64,000 bases of DNA from Anniella stebbinsi (Eukaryota > Chordata > Lepidosauria > Squamata > Anniellidae): positions 20,599,501 to 20,663,500 of the forward strand of contig JARDYH010000006.1 of the NCBI GenBank assembly GCA_029215795.1, written 5' to 3'. The translations under genes and the position numbers were made by a program. Positions 47,823 through 59,297 of the stretch are shown here, piece by piece. The first letter of the stretch is position 1; each line of letters begins with the position of its first letter. The notes beneath the pieces are model-generated. The model was given only the letters and a program-made list of their open reading frames with translations, was not told where the DNA came from and did no database searches.

Positions 47823-48632
47823 GTCAAGATATATTATGTCCACAGCATTCCCACAGTCCACAAGGGAGGTTACCCAATCAAAAAATGAAATCAAATTAAT
47901 CTGGCAGGATTTGTTCTTGACAAATCTATGCTGGCTTCTAGTAATCACTGCATTGTTTTCAAGGTACTTACAGACTGACTTCTTTATAATCTGCTCCAAA
48001 AATTTCCCTGGGATAGATGTCAAATTGACTGGTCTGTAGTTCCCAAGTTCCTCTTTTTTGCCCTTTTTGAAGATAGGGACAACATTAACCCTCCTCCAAT
48101 CATCTGGCACTTATCCTGTTTTCCATGATTTCACAAAGATAATAGACAGTGATTCTGAGAGTTCTTCAGCTATTTCCTTTATTACTCTAGGATGCAGTTC
48201 ATCGGGCCCAGGAGATTTGAATGTTCAAAGAAATTAGGTGTTCCTTGACCATTCTTAGCTTTAGCCTTCCTGATGTCATTCCTGCACTTCTGTGCTATCT
48301 GTCTGTACTCCTCTTTTGTAGCCTGGCCTTCCTTCCACTTCCTATGTGTGTCCTTTTTTGTTTTCAGGTTATCTCTAGCTTTTTGTAGAGTCACATTGGT
48401 TTCTTCTGTTGTCTTCTATCTTTTTTCCTTGTTGGAATTGTTTGTAAGTGTGCCTTTAAAATTTCCTTTTTAAAAAACTCCCACCCTTCTTGGACTCCTT
48501 TTCTCATTAGGGGTCACTTGTCATGGGACCTTACTTATCAAAGTTCTGAGTTTGTTAAAATCGGCTTTCCTGAAATCCAGAGTACGGGTATGGCTACATT
48601 CAGCTTTTGCTTCCTTTAAAATCAAGAATTCT
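47823..48632 (-). pseudogene. CR1 LINE fragment, second copy
   Basis: Aligns with 41700-42740: FKKGKKEELGNYRPVNLTSI, ENNAVITRSQHRFVKNKSCQ and LISFFDWVTSLVDCGNAVDI on the minus strand, ending at IIYLD. From there the frame passes straight into LINE sequence (HLPLVLTLN...). The other end is 64 bp from the splice donor of the 48697 CFAP61 exon. Compared with 41545-43190 it has lost a segment of about 135 bp around 48224-48256. Confidence 0.9.
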
Positions 48633-48696
48633 CATTTGCACCATCTCACAGTGTAAAGTTCAAACCAAAGCAATTTAAACTAGTCCAAGAACTTAC

Positions 48697-48823
48697 TGAA
48701 TCTCTTCGTGCTGATATGTACTTATTTAAGTCATCCAGTATACTTCTGTTCAATTCCATGGTTTTGATCAGTTCTTCAACAGCAGGGACATCACTAGATC
48801 TTGCTGCTCTTACAAGAAAAGAC
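48697..48823 (-). CDS. CFAP61: CFAP61 exon, SFLVRAARSSDVPAVEELIK segment
   Basis: This is a 127-nt exon: one base completing Lys, then 42 codons from SFLVRAARSSDVPAVEELIK to KYISARRDS. The acceptor is TTTATTTCTTCAAG|G and the donor TCA|GTAAGT. It opens another N-acetyltransferase-like unit, where the VRAA..DVPAVEELI pattern is typical. The reading frame stays open upstream of this acceptor to 48987. That extension is not coding, because the preceding exon's split codon (..LLK) joins precisely at 48823. A CR1 fragment ends only about 64 bp from the splice donor. Confidence 0.92.
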
Positions 48824-49484
48824 CTTGAAGAAATAAACCCAAATGGTGAACAATGGTAGCTACTAATCATCTCAGATCTTACAATTACATACTCAAAGAT
48901 ATGCATATTGCATTCACGGTAAACATCCTTGTTTTCTCCAGTGAATGTCAGTTTCAGTACAGGATTCCCACACTGAAGTGTCTTCAAGCTCAGTCATAAG
49001 GCTTGCTATTGCCATGTTGAATAGTTCCTTCCATAGATAGAAACTGTTGAATTCTTATATACTTGGATGTTTCTTCAAGGTGAGTTCAACTGTTTCGTCT
49101 CTCGGGGCTTACACAGGTACAAACCTACATCAGTTTAATACTAGTAACTGACATGGCTTCCCCCAATGAATCTTTGGAGTTGTAATTTGGCAAAGGAGTG
49201 TGCAACCATCCCTCTGATTATCCTGAAAGGTGTTGAATCTTAGTGAGCATGACAAGCATAACAAACCATTTCTGGATTAACCTTTTAAAATTTATTTCTG
49301 AAGATAAAGCCGATCATACCACAAACCTAAAACCACCTAGTTATAAGATACCCATATAAGTATTAGTGTTCAAAAGGAGGAGCTTTTAATTCAGAAATCC
49401 TTTCAGGCTAGCACAACATCCAACATTATTGTTAAAATAGTCACCCGTTCATTCAAGTACCTCACCGAAATAAACACCTCCAAT

Positions 49485-50667
49485 GTTCGGACGACACATT
49501 AGGCAACCCTGCCCTCATAGTCCACTCCACAGATGACTATTTGCATGCCACATTTGGGTGACATGCAAACGGTCATCTGCTGAGTTAGCTATGAGGGCAG
49601 GGTTGCCTAATGCTCACTCTCTCCGCCCTCCCACCGAATGGCGGCACTAGTTTCCCTTTACCTAATTGGGGAACCACCATTCTGTGGGGAGGGGTGGGGG
49701 AGAAGCTTCCCCACCTCCTGGCTGCAGCAGGCATCTGTGGCACTCCACAGCCACAGCCAGAACCGGGGGACAGATCTAGTCCCCCGGTTCTGCATGTACC
49801 GCTGCAGGTGCCGCGAGCGCCTGCTGCAGCCAGAAGGAGGTGGGGGAGACCCAAGGATGCAGTGCAATCTCATTCCCTGAAAGGGGATGAGTTCGCGAGT
49901 TTCCCTGTGGTGGCTCCCTTATCTCCTTCTGGCTGCAGTAAACACCTGTGGTTCCCTGGTTCTGGCGCATGCCCCTCTGCAGCACACACAGCTAGAACCA
50001 GAGGACTGGAGGGGCAGGCACTGTGGCAGGCGCCATGGGTGCCTGCTGCAGCCAGGACAGCCCCCGCTGGGAAAAGGTGCTGCACAATCTGATTCCCTGT
50101 CAGGTGATCAGATCACGCAGCATCCTTTGATCCCCCCTCCTTTTGCCTGCAGCGGGTGCCCGCAGTAGCCAGGATGAGGCGGAACAGCCCCTGTTGGGGA
50201 TGCATGGGCCGCAGAATGTTATTAGCTCCAAATTTGTAATCTTCAGCAGCATGTGGCTCTCCCATTAGTTTTAACGCCAAGGCCGCAGCTCTCCCCTCGG
50301 CCTCAGCATCAAAACGAATGGGCTTGTCCTGGGAAGCATGTAGGGAGCTGCAAATCGTGGCTCCCCAAGCGCTTCCCATGACGGGATTATTTCCTCTGCT
50401 GGGCAAGAGCGGCAGGAGTTTCTGCTGCTCTTGCCTTGTGACTCTGTAGCAGGGGAAATAATCCATGGAGCCTGACAGATGACACAATAATCAACGGTTG
50501 TGCAGATAAACAACTCTGAACAGCGTTGAGTATTGGAGTTGGTTATTTAATCGAAATAACTAACCATGAGGTGTTTTTTGCCCCACAGATGACACAATAG
50601 TCAACGGTGGACTATTTAATCTACCATGGACTATTCAATCTACCGTTGACTATTGTGTTGTCCGAAC
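49485..50667. mobile_element. Foldback element with GTTCGGAC terminal repeats, unclassified
   Basis: Starts GTTCGGACGACACATTAG and ends with the reverse complement of GTTCGGACAACACAATAG. It contains a stem of about 54 bp (49497-49612) with a 7-nt loop, and a perfect 13-bp stem CAGAACCGGGGGA (49758-49795) within longer GC-rich arms built from CTTCTGGCTGCAG-type blocks. It also contains repeated CACAATAGTCAACGGT words (50484, 50590) facing their complement near 50643. No transposase was found and no clear target duplication. Frames such as 49610-50092 arise from the GC-rich palindromes. Confidence 0.65.
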
Positions 50668-50699
50668 CCAGTCACAGAGTATCTCTGGCTGATTCTAGT

Positions 50700-52417
50700 T
50701 GAATAGAAGTATCCTTAGTTGCTCCTTTCAAGAATGAGCAGTGAAATGTAACTGAATACAATTGGAAGTTTTGCTGCACTATACTGCCATGAGTGTTTCC
50801 GCGAGATTTAGTGCACAACAATTTGTAGCATGCATCATCCTAATAATCTATTTTAGGTCTGTTTGCACCATCAACCTTTTCTTAGCAAACAAAACAAAAC
50901 CCCACAATCTCATTAGACCCCTTCATTATTTGTATAGCAGAGTTACTACTGCAGATAATGGGTGAGTACACACATTCACGCTTATCACTTGTTGACTGTT
51001 ATCCATGAAGTGAATGTGGCATCAGAGGTTAATAAACACAGATGGAACTTTTTGCAAAGTAGTGTGTTTTAAAAAAAACCCTCTCTGTAGTGATATGCAT
51101 ACTCAATTTCCAGTTGTTTCCCTGCATGCAGAGGCAAGAGAACTTCATCAATACACAAAAGGAAAAGGGGGAAACCATCCCAAAGGTTGAGTTATTCAGC
51201 ATGATTTGAACTTGCTGCTCTTTTTCAAGAACATTTGTCACTATTTCTATGTGAGGAAAAAAAGTTGCAGAAAGAGCTGAAAAGAGCAGTAAATTTGAAA
51301 CATGGATAATTTTCTCAAAATAAGTCTATTGCCTATTATTAATATAGCGCCTGACACGTTTTTGGCACCTTTGGATGTTTTCCTCCCGTTTCTCTGGATG
51401 TCAAATACTATAATGTCTGCTTCTACCTCCCAGGTGTATATTCACAAAATACAGAGAGCCTCTGTAGGTGCAATTAATTACAAGAAGCAATTTGAAAATG
51501 GATAAAATAACACATGAAAAATAGGCATTTTCCCCCCTAAATCAGACCCATGATGAGAAAGATAGACTAGGAGAAAAATATATTTGGCTTGTATATGTTC
51601 ATTTTTCCCTCAGTAAGGAATTAACTCATTCTAGAAGCCCAATTCATTTGACTGTCCAAAAGTAAGGGCACCATAATTATTATGCTTTACAGTCAAAATT
51701 GAAGAGAAGTATCCATTAAGCATTTCAGCATACACCTCGTCATCTTATTATTTTTCATCCCTCTCTATTAAGTAGCGGGCCTAGAGTTGCATTTGCCATC
51801 CTCTGGCTTTTGTGTGAAGACTTTCCCTTTTTACAACACCTTTGCTAATCAGTCTTTCATTTAGAGCCTTTGCCTTTATCTTTCTGCCTTTGCACTTTCA
51901 TGTCTCCTCCATCATTCTATGTTTGCTTCTGGTGGATTTGCTTTTCATCCATTTCCAGCAACTCACTCTCTATTCACATGTCTTTTAAAACCTCACAGTG
52001 CAAAAATAGTGCATTGATCTTTGCTTTTTATAGTTTTCCTCATCAGGGCTTGACACTGGCTTTTATGTTACTCAGGGTCCCCCCCCCCCCCCCCAATTAC
52101 TGGTTAGTTTTCACCTCACATTCACATTTTCGCCATAAATTATATTTTAACCTGAGAGCCTTCATATGAAAATCGGTGGTCCAGTGCTTCTCAGCCATGC
52201 TAACCCTTGTCTGTAATGCCTTTATCTTTGTTTTTGCATGTAAAGGTGTATCTTATTTAGAGCACTCAACTCTCCTGCGGAGGATGGTTTAGTCTGAGAC
52301 CTATGAATTGGAGCAGTTATCCCGATACCTATGAACAGAGATTTCCCAAGTATAGGATGTAAATGAAATAGCATGTCTAGAAGGAATTCAGAGATATTAG
52401 TATTCAATTCAGAAATC
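50700..52417. other. CFAP61: CFAP61 intron, ordinary AT-rich DNA
   Basis: Part of the 7.0-kb intron. The only structure seen is a poly-C run near 52080-52094. No exon was recognised. Confidence 0.6.
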
Positions 52418-52425
52418 CTTCTAGG

Positions 52426-52597
52426 TAGGGTGACCAGATAAAATCCAGGTCAGGGCTCATGTAACTTTAACAGTTGTAGAGAAAAGGGAATTTCAGCCAG
52501 TGTCATTTGTATGCAATTAGTTCCTGATGAAATTCCCTCTTCATCACAACTGTTAAAGTTGCAGGGGCCCTGACCTGGATTTTATCTGGTCAGCCTA
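52426..52597. mobile_element. Foldback hAT-type MITE, internally deleted 172-bp form
   Basis: Both termini and a perfect 8-bp duplication CTTCTAGG (52418-52425 and 52598-52605) are kept, while about 148 bp of the centre and right arm is missing. The intact duplication means it either moved in this short form or was deleted later without harming the ends. Confidence 0.92.
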
Positions 52598-53605
52598 CTT
52601 CTAGGGCTGGGTCAGCACAACTTACAATCTCCCAAGCTGAATTCAGCCCACCACCCATATATATGGCACCCAAACAGAGGCTTAATAAACCTTCAACTTT
52701 TGCTGTCGGTCTGGAACTGCAAAAACAAAACAGTTGCTAAGCAGCCGTACAATACGTGTTTGTCTTTGTTTGTTTGGTAGATCATAAATGGCAGAGATCC
52801 GTTCCAGGGCATGTCTGCATGTTTGTTGGAAATGCCTTCAGGCTGCTTTTTTTTATTTGAAATAAATCCACAGCTCTAACATTATGCAATGCCTACAAGG
52901 ATTCAAAATTTGGTCATGCTACTAGTTCACTCCTCCCTGATAGCATAGATAGAAGCAAGTAGTTCCTTAGATGTAGAGTATGTCTGTCAGCTTGTCCCCC
53001 TCTCCTGTTTTGTCTGATTGCATTCTGACTGGAATATCACAGAACTCTGTAATAAAGTTGGGGTCACTTTTGACAGAAAACTACCAAAAGTATAGTAAAC
53101 AGTGTTTAAAACGATACAGAGAAAATTTTTTAAAGTTGTGTTGTCCTCTGTAAACAAAGCAACTGATTATCAAAGTTTGCTAAAAGAAACAAGCTGCTGA
53201 AATAAAATTCAAATGATATGACAACAGCTCTGATGCAAGTAATACCAGAAACCTGCTGCTTGCTAACAAGGCAGGATTTGGTTTGGGAGCTAAGGGGAAA
53301 CTCCTCTCCTTCGTTTTGTTCTCACTAGAGATCCCTGCCTGTCAGCCAAGAGTGCCCCACCCCAGAAACACAGAAAAAATGCATAAAAGCTCAGCTTGCA
53401 GATCTAGGAAACTATTAAGAATATAGAAATGGCATGCACCTGGACCCAAATTGGACCCAAGGAGGAAATTAGCATGGTGACATTGTCCACAGTGACAGCC
53501 TGGGCCTACCTAACAATAGCTTGACACTTCCAAACCTGGCATTGAGGAATAGACTAAAGACTATTTCACACCCTACTTTTATGGAGATACAATATTGACC
53601 TAGAA

Positions 53606-53768
53606 CAGTGGTCTTCAAATGGTGGGTCACGACCCAAAAGTGGGTTGTGAGATCAGTCCAGATGGGTCACGGCAAAGCTGTTGCCACCATGTTGGGCAAT
53701 TGTGAAAGTGGGTTCCATGTTTCAGGTTGGGAGGTGGGTCTCGGGTCCGGGCCAGTTGAAGACCACTA
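53606..53768. mobile_element. hAT-type short MITE
   Basis: 163 bp. The ends CAGTGGTCTTCAAAT and AGTTGAAGACCACTA are inverted repeats, and the flanks ACCTAGAA and ACCTAAAA match at 7 of 8 bases. GTGGGTCACGACCC and GTGGGTCTCGGGTCC lie inside. Confidence 0.8.
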
Positions 53769-55408
53769 ACCTAAAATGATAGACGATCGCACCACCATCT
53801 ACATATCATAATATTATACAGACAAGTCAAAAACATATTTAATCCTGAGCATTTTAAATGTTAAAACAAAACTGATTTGTCCACACACTGTATCTACATG
53901 TTGTATCATAAGTAGGCCAAATCTCAGTAGATTTATTGAGAAATGGCTGAGATAAAACAGTTTAAAGAATTTCCCGTTGGACAAATTTCTGTCACCCCAA
54001 CTGTCCCCCGTCCCCCCTCCCCGGCCATGAAACTTCTAATTTTTTTTTGCCCCTTTAAATGCACCCAAAATTTTATATAAATAGCAGGCGTACTTACCTT
54101 CCCAAGTTTCGTGAAAATGTATTGTATTAAATAGCAAGGTAAAACCTTGCAAAAAAATACCACCACCACCACCCTCACAACATCAAGGATGGCTACCACC
54201 AGAATGAGGAGATTTGTAGTTGTTACAAGTATAATTCAGTAGATTGAGTTATTGTAAATTAAATTTAACTTTTATGAAATGTTGCCTATTCTACATAAAA
54301 CAAGTAAATTAATTATGAGCTTCAAAGTACATAATATTTCACAGCTTATGATTTTCTTTTCTATTTTGCTGTTGTGGTAAAATATATTTTGTGCCACTTG
54401 CGGAGTACTTTGATCTACAGAATTTTAATCAAAAAGCATTTTATTTTGTATGATTTGTCTACCTAGAGAGCATATATTTCCTTTTTATGTGTTTTCTACT
54501 TTCCCTTTACTGTTTGTATGTTGTTTTCTAAAACAAAAGTGTATTTCAAAAGTAAGTGGATTGGGAGGAAAGGCTACAGCACTCTCCATGCGCATGGGGT
54601 GGAGGGGAGAAGAATCTTTGCTCTAAGGAGCAGCTGTGTTGTGCTTTGCCATGATCCCCTTTTCCATCACTGCTGTATGGCCTGGAACTAAAGAGTTTGG
54701 GAGGCCACTAAGAGCACTCATTTGTTACTTCAGGATCCTACAGGCAGTAGAACAATTGAAGCCGACTCTGACTCTTGGTCCAATGAGAGAGGCTATCCCA
54801 AAAGCTCCCCTGCCTACTTCACTTCTCAGCTAGTAAAACATAGGAAGTGGCTAACTTTAGAAGGTTAATATGAATATATATTTTAATCAGACAAGAAGTC
54901 TGGGTTTTCCTTCATCCAAACTGAACCAAAGCTATAGATGATCAGCTATGGAATTTTAGATCAGGAGTAGTCTAAAACGCCCAAATGGCTCACGAACTCT
55001 GAGAAATAAGTCTTTGTAAACTGCCTCCTTACTCTACACTTCCATCCTGAGGCGTAAGACAGAAACCTACAGTTCAGCTCAATCAATTCAAATGTAGCAT
55101 GCTATTACTCCCATCAAGACAAACACTCATCAAGATCTGCACATGAAGCAAGATTGCTTACACTCTTTTCCCAAAAGCTGCTCCCCAGCATTGCATCAGA
55201 AGGAGTCAGCACAAGACACCTGAAGGAACTTCTAATGAGGTGCATCATATGGAATCTACTAGTCAGAAAGGAAAATTAAAAGCTCCAAATCTGTACACCA
55301 AGTCTATCACTCTGGACAGATCTGTATCCAATCAAATGTTTCGTGTTTGCATTTATGAACAAAAGGATTACCTAAGTAATTCATTTCCAGTTAAAACAAA
55401 CCACTGAG
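53769..55408. other. CFAP61: CFAP61 intron, no recognised feature
   Basis: AT-rich intron. It includes a GGT/ACC trinucleotide run near 54160-54175 and a C-rich run near 54005-54020. No exon or clear repeat was identified. Confidence 0.5.
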
Positions 55409-55725
55409 TAGGGTGACCAGATAAAATCCAGGTCAGGGCTCAGATAACTTTAACAGTTGTAGAGAAAAGGGAATTTCAGCCAGTGTCATTTGTATGCAAT
55501 TAGTTCCTGGTGAAATTCCCTCTTCATCACAACAGTTAAAGGTGCAGGCACTATACTAGAGTGACCATATACAAAAGAAGGCAGGGCCCCTGCAACTTTA
55601 ACTGTTGTGATGAAGAGGGAATTTCACCAGGAACTAATTGCATACAAATGACACTGGCTGAAATTCCCTTTTCTCTACAACTGTTAGTTACATGACCCTG
55701 ACCTGGATTTTATCTGGTCACCTTA
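55409..55725. mobile_element. Foldback hAT-type MITE, complete copy
   Basis: 317 bp, with ends TAGGGTGACCAGATAAAAT and ATCTGGTCACCTTA and the 8-bp duplication CCACTGAG on both sides (55401-55408 and 55726-55733). The centre has the same orientation as the copy at 24432. Confidence 0.95.
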
Positions 55726-55782
55726 CCACTGAGCTATGATTCTTTAAGAACTGTTGTTGTCATAACAAAAAGTGTCACTAAC

Positions 55783-55922
55783 TTGAGTAATCCAGAACGG
55801 TGAAACACATAGAGCTCATGATCCAGTGTACAATTACTAAAGGGAATAATTCGGACGAAGTTCTGGATCAGATGAAATTCGGGCACCAGATGTGGCACAG
55901 AGATAATGCAAAAGTCTTTGTC
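55783..55922 (-). CDS. CFAP61: CFAP61 exon with VPHLVPEFHLIQNF segment
   Basis: This is a 140-nt exon, phase 0 in and phase 2 out. The acceptor is TTCTTTTCAG|GAC and the donor CTCAA|GTTAGT. It encodes DKDFCIISVPHLVPEFHLIQ and continues through NFVRIIPFSNCTLDHELYVF to HRSGLLK. This hydrophobic segment ends one acetyltransferase-like repeat of CFAP61. The final Lys codon is split and completed by the first G of the exon starting at 48823. Flanks are ordinary intron, with a foldback MITE (55409-55725) only about 57 bp beyond the donor side. Confidence 0.93.
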
Positions 55923-57461
55923 CTGAAAAGAAGAAATAACATGTGACTCTGGTTCATAAAAATCATATATATACTGTTCAAGGAAATAGACATATGAAAA
56001 GAGACAATCTTATACGCAAAATATAGGATGGCATCAAAATATGAGTAGGTTTTTCCAGCTCCTCTTCCAGAAGGGTTCTGGATGTGCCACATAGGGTGAG
56101 GAGCACAGAATCCTGTACAGTTTGAACTCTTAGGTATATAAAATTACTACTTTTCATAAAATTACATTAAATTTAATAGCGGCTATGGAATAAGAGCCAT
56201 AGTTTCATATCTGCTTAATAAATGAATGAGGCTCTTGCTGCGCTCTTGTACAGTTCCCACTCATTTCAATGGGGCTTGCTCTGGATAACTTTCTGCTGAA
56301 TTGGAATCAGGATAAATAATTTTATTCATACTATTATGGACTCAGGATGTGTTTATATAAAGTTAATCTTATGTAATACATATAATCATCAATGATTACC
56401 AGACATTTTATGAACTAGTTAATAGTAAACTGTCAATTCAGAAAGGTTTTCTTTTGAACAATTTTGAATTTTGAGTTCCAATTCTTTTCTTGCTTTCTTT
56501 TCTTTGGAAAGATACTTTAAAATATATTAATAGTGGCAGAAGTATGTGAAGAAAGACTGCAAACAATGAGGCTTTCACTGTCAACTATTAAACTGTTACC
56601 CAGTTCCATCTTTGATTTCTAAGCATTTGTGTGTGAGAATGCCCATATATTTTCTTTCATGTTTTATTCCACAAGCATGAGACCAGGTAATATAGAATAT
56701 AGGGGGTGCAGAACATCAGGTCTGGGGGCCAAATCCAGTCCTCCTAGGGTACCAATCTGACCTTCTGGAGCTCCCAAGATGGCCATGTCCAGAACACTGT
56801 TAGTTTGTTTTTAGACTTTTGCACCATCTTCCCCCTTCTAAAAGGTTGAATTCCCTCTTCCAAGGCCCAGTTACTGGCAGCAAGAGCTTTAAATCAAAAT
56901 ATTATGGAATTGTTTGATTTTTGGGTCTCTCACTTTCACCTTTGGCCTTGCCCACTGCTGGAATGTGGCCCCTGACAAAAAAAAAATTGGCCCTTAAGCT
57001 CAAAGAGGTTCAACGCTTCTGTTTTATATGAAGCTTGATTATATTCATGGATATGTTGAAAATTACATTGGGCTTGTATTTGAAAAGAAAAGCAGAATAT
57101 AAACATTAAAATCATCAGTGTGCAGGCATACTCCAGGTGATGATATATTCCCTGGAGGAAATGAAGGATCTGGAGAAGAAACAGGGAGTTGATGCTGCCT
57201 GGGAGGTAGCGTTTAAGGACTAGAAGCAGCCAGGCCAGTGAAGAAGAGAATGAAAAAGGGTCTATGAGTACAGAATCTTGCATTATCTGCTGCCTGTTGC
57301 AATCCCTCTAACAAGCATATCAGCAAATTCTTATAGTTGCCCTAAAAATCAAATCTGATTCAACATGAACAAGTATTGCTTTCTACTTATGGTGAATTGT
57401 TTTCTACTTATTAAATTGCAAAGTTTTTCAAAATGTGACTATATTTATTGTACATACTTAC

Positions 57462-57501
57462 TGGGAAAAGATTGAAAACAAAATGCAAGAAGTCCAATGA
57501 C
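57462..57501 (-). CDS. CFAP61: CFAP61 40-nt microexon
   Basis: The exon is only 40 nt: one base completing an Arg codon, then 13 codons giving SLDFLHFVFNLFP. It lies between the acceptor TTTTATTTGCAG and the donor CCA|GTAAGT. The peptide continues the previous exon's DEKYETR exactly and leads into DKDFCI of the next exon, as in CFAP61. It is too short for ordinary ORF detection and was found by its splice context and homology. Confidence 0.88.
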
Positions 57502-57650
57502 CTGCAAATAAAACCAAATACTATTACAAACTCCTGGCATTTCTAGTGTGCAGTATTTATTTTAAACCTATTCCACTCCCATCTCCTCTAGACAGCTGCA
57601 TCAACTGCAAAGACATACACTATACTTCCCATGAGAATTTTTACTGCTTG

Positions 57651-57718
57651 AACGTAACACAATGCAACATACAAAGCTAGACATAACGTAACACAATGCA
57701 ACATACAAAGCTAGACAT
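57651..57718. repeat. Exact tandem duplication, 34-bp unit x2
   Basis: AACGTAACACAATGCAACAT... is repeated without a mismatch at 57651 and 57685, about 150 bp upstream (in gene sense) of the 57501 microexon acceptor. It is recent, because the copies are identical. Confidence 0.9.
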
Positions 57719-58103
57719 ACTCTTTCTTCATACCTTCATTCAATGTTCACAATACATTATTCACATAATAACATTTTAAAATCTGCTTTGTTTGTCATAA
57801 TGTATTCTTACTGAGAATTTAGATTTTTTTTTTGGCAGAATGTAACATATTCTGACAAGGGCTGCTGCAGTAAATGTGGGAACCAGCTATTTCCGAGCAG
57901 ATGTGTCCTGGGACATAATGAGAACTTGGGATGGACAAGCACTGTAAAAGAAGTTGTACCCCACCCCATCTTGTCCAGTGCTGTAGCCACCTCTAAGTGA
58001 CATGTAGGTACACTACTTGAAATAACACACACGCCACAGTGTTAGAGTAATGCTTGGTGCAACATAAAACTCTACCTGCTTGTAAATCTGTCAAACCTCT
58101 CCC

Positions 58104-58363
58104 CATAGGTGTGTGCAGCCCATTTCATTAGGGAGTGCACCTTAAAGGCCCCGATTGGAGCAGTGGGGGGTAAGAAAGAACACTTTCCAGGGCCTCCGGA
58201 AAGTGCGTAGTTCCCCCAGGGATGCTAATGTTGGCTTTCCGGAGGTTGTCCCGTCCTTTTAAAAGCCCTGCTTCAAGTGGAGGGGGGCAGGAAAGCAGAG
58301 ATGCCCTGGGAAATTAGGGTGTGCCTGGGCATACCCGGCACACCCTGAGTGCACGCCTATGCC
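58104..58363. mobile_element. hAT-type MITE with CATAGGTGTGTGCA ends
   Basis: 260 bp. Inverted ends are CATAGGTGTGTGCA and TGCACGCCTATG, and the flanks CCTCTCCC and CCTCTCCT match at 7 of 8. The internal blocks CCCCGATTGGAGCAGTG and CTTTCC resemble the inside of the 35240 element. Confidence 0.75.
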
Positions 58364-59057
58364 TCTCCTCTTTATTCTTTAAGGCAGATCAGGCCGAGTG
58401 TGTGTCCTTGTCCTTCTCACTCTGTTTCACAGTGAGAGTTCCAGCTCATCACTAAACTTTAAGCAGTAGGAGACAAAGCAGTAGAGGAAGCATGACCACA
58501 TCTCTCCCTCCACTACACTCCCTAGTTGCATTTCTGGAGCTGGTAGCATCACTTTTAGCAAGAAGCAGTGTCAGGCAACGAGGGAGAACGTGATGGAGGA
58601 GCTTCGTTGTGAGCACTGAGAGTTTGTAAAACTCTGCATATCATGTTGGATGGTTGGTGTCTACAGATGTGTTCTGTGATTTAATGGTTTGGGGGACAGC
58701 CCATGTAAAAATCACAAATATCCATGAGGATCTATGTCATGTCTTTTTGCACCATGGTGGTGCTGGAAAGCACAGAATCCATGATTTTTACAGTTCACTC
58801 CATGGAGACAGATGTTAACTGTGATTTGATGCTGATTTGAGGGAGGACCAGATTAAAAATCATGCAAATACAAGGGGTATATTGTTTGTGAGGGTATAGG
58901 AGGCAATTTTGAGTAATTCTAGCTTTCTCAAATAGTTTCCCCACCTGTTTTTTTATCCTCCATCTTGCTTCCCTTGTGTATCTAGTCTTTAGAATATCAA
59001 CATTTCAGTATGTAAGGGTCTGTGATTTCTATTTCAGTTTACGTATAGTACTCAGTT

Positions 59058-59297
59058 TATTATTATTGCATTTATATCCCACCTTTTTTTTCTCCAAGGA
59101 ACCCAAGGCGGCGTACATAATCCTCCTCCTCTCCATTTTATCCTCACAACAACCCTGTGAGGTAGACTGGGCTGAGAGTTTGTGACTGGCCCAAAGTCAC
59201 CCAGTGGGTTTCCATGACCAAGTGGGGACTAGAACTCCCAGTCCAATTCTCCCGACTCCCAGTCCAACACTTTAGATACTAAACCACACTGGCTCTA
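59058..59297 (-). mobile_element. tRNA-derived SINE with L2-like tail
   Basis: The minus-strand head is GTGTGGTTTAGTATCTAAAG (A-box area) and GTTCTAGTCCC (B-box area). A conserved core GGGTGACTTTGGGCCAGTC follows. The tail is GCCGCCTTGGGTTCCTTGG, then GGTGGGATATAAATGC and an ATAATAATA repeat. The layout matches MIR-like core SINEs common in lizards. Confidence 0.85.

Noticed and set aside
48824..48987. Upstream extension of the open frame over the 48697 CFAP61 exon (ending HCSPFGFIS)
   Set aside because: It reads smoothly, but the previous exon ends in a split codon (..LLK) that joins exactly at 48823 behind a pyrimidine-rich acceptor, so the extension is intron.
49610..50487. Frames of 80-160 codons on both strands
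   Set aside because: They are built from palindromic CTGCAG/CCAGAA blocks of the foldback element, and no family was recognised.
59230..59297. Possible tRNA gene on the minus strand
   Set aside because: It is the head of a SINE with core and LINE-like tail, not a free tRNA.
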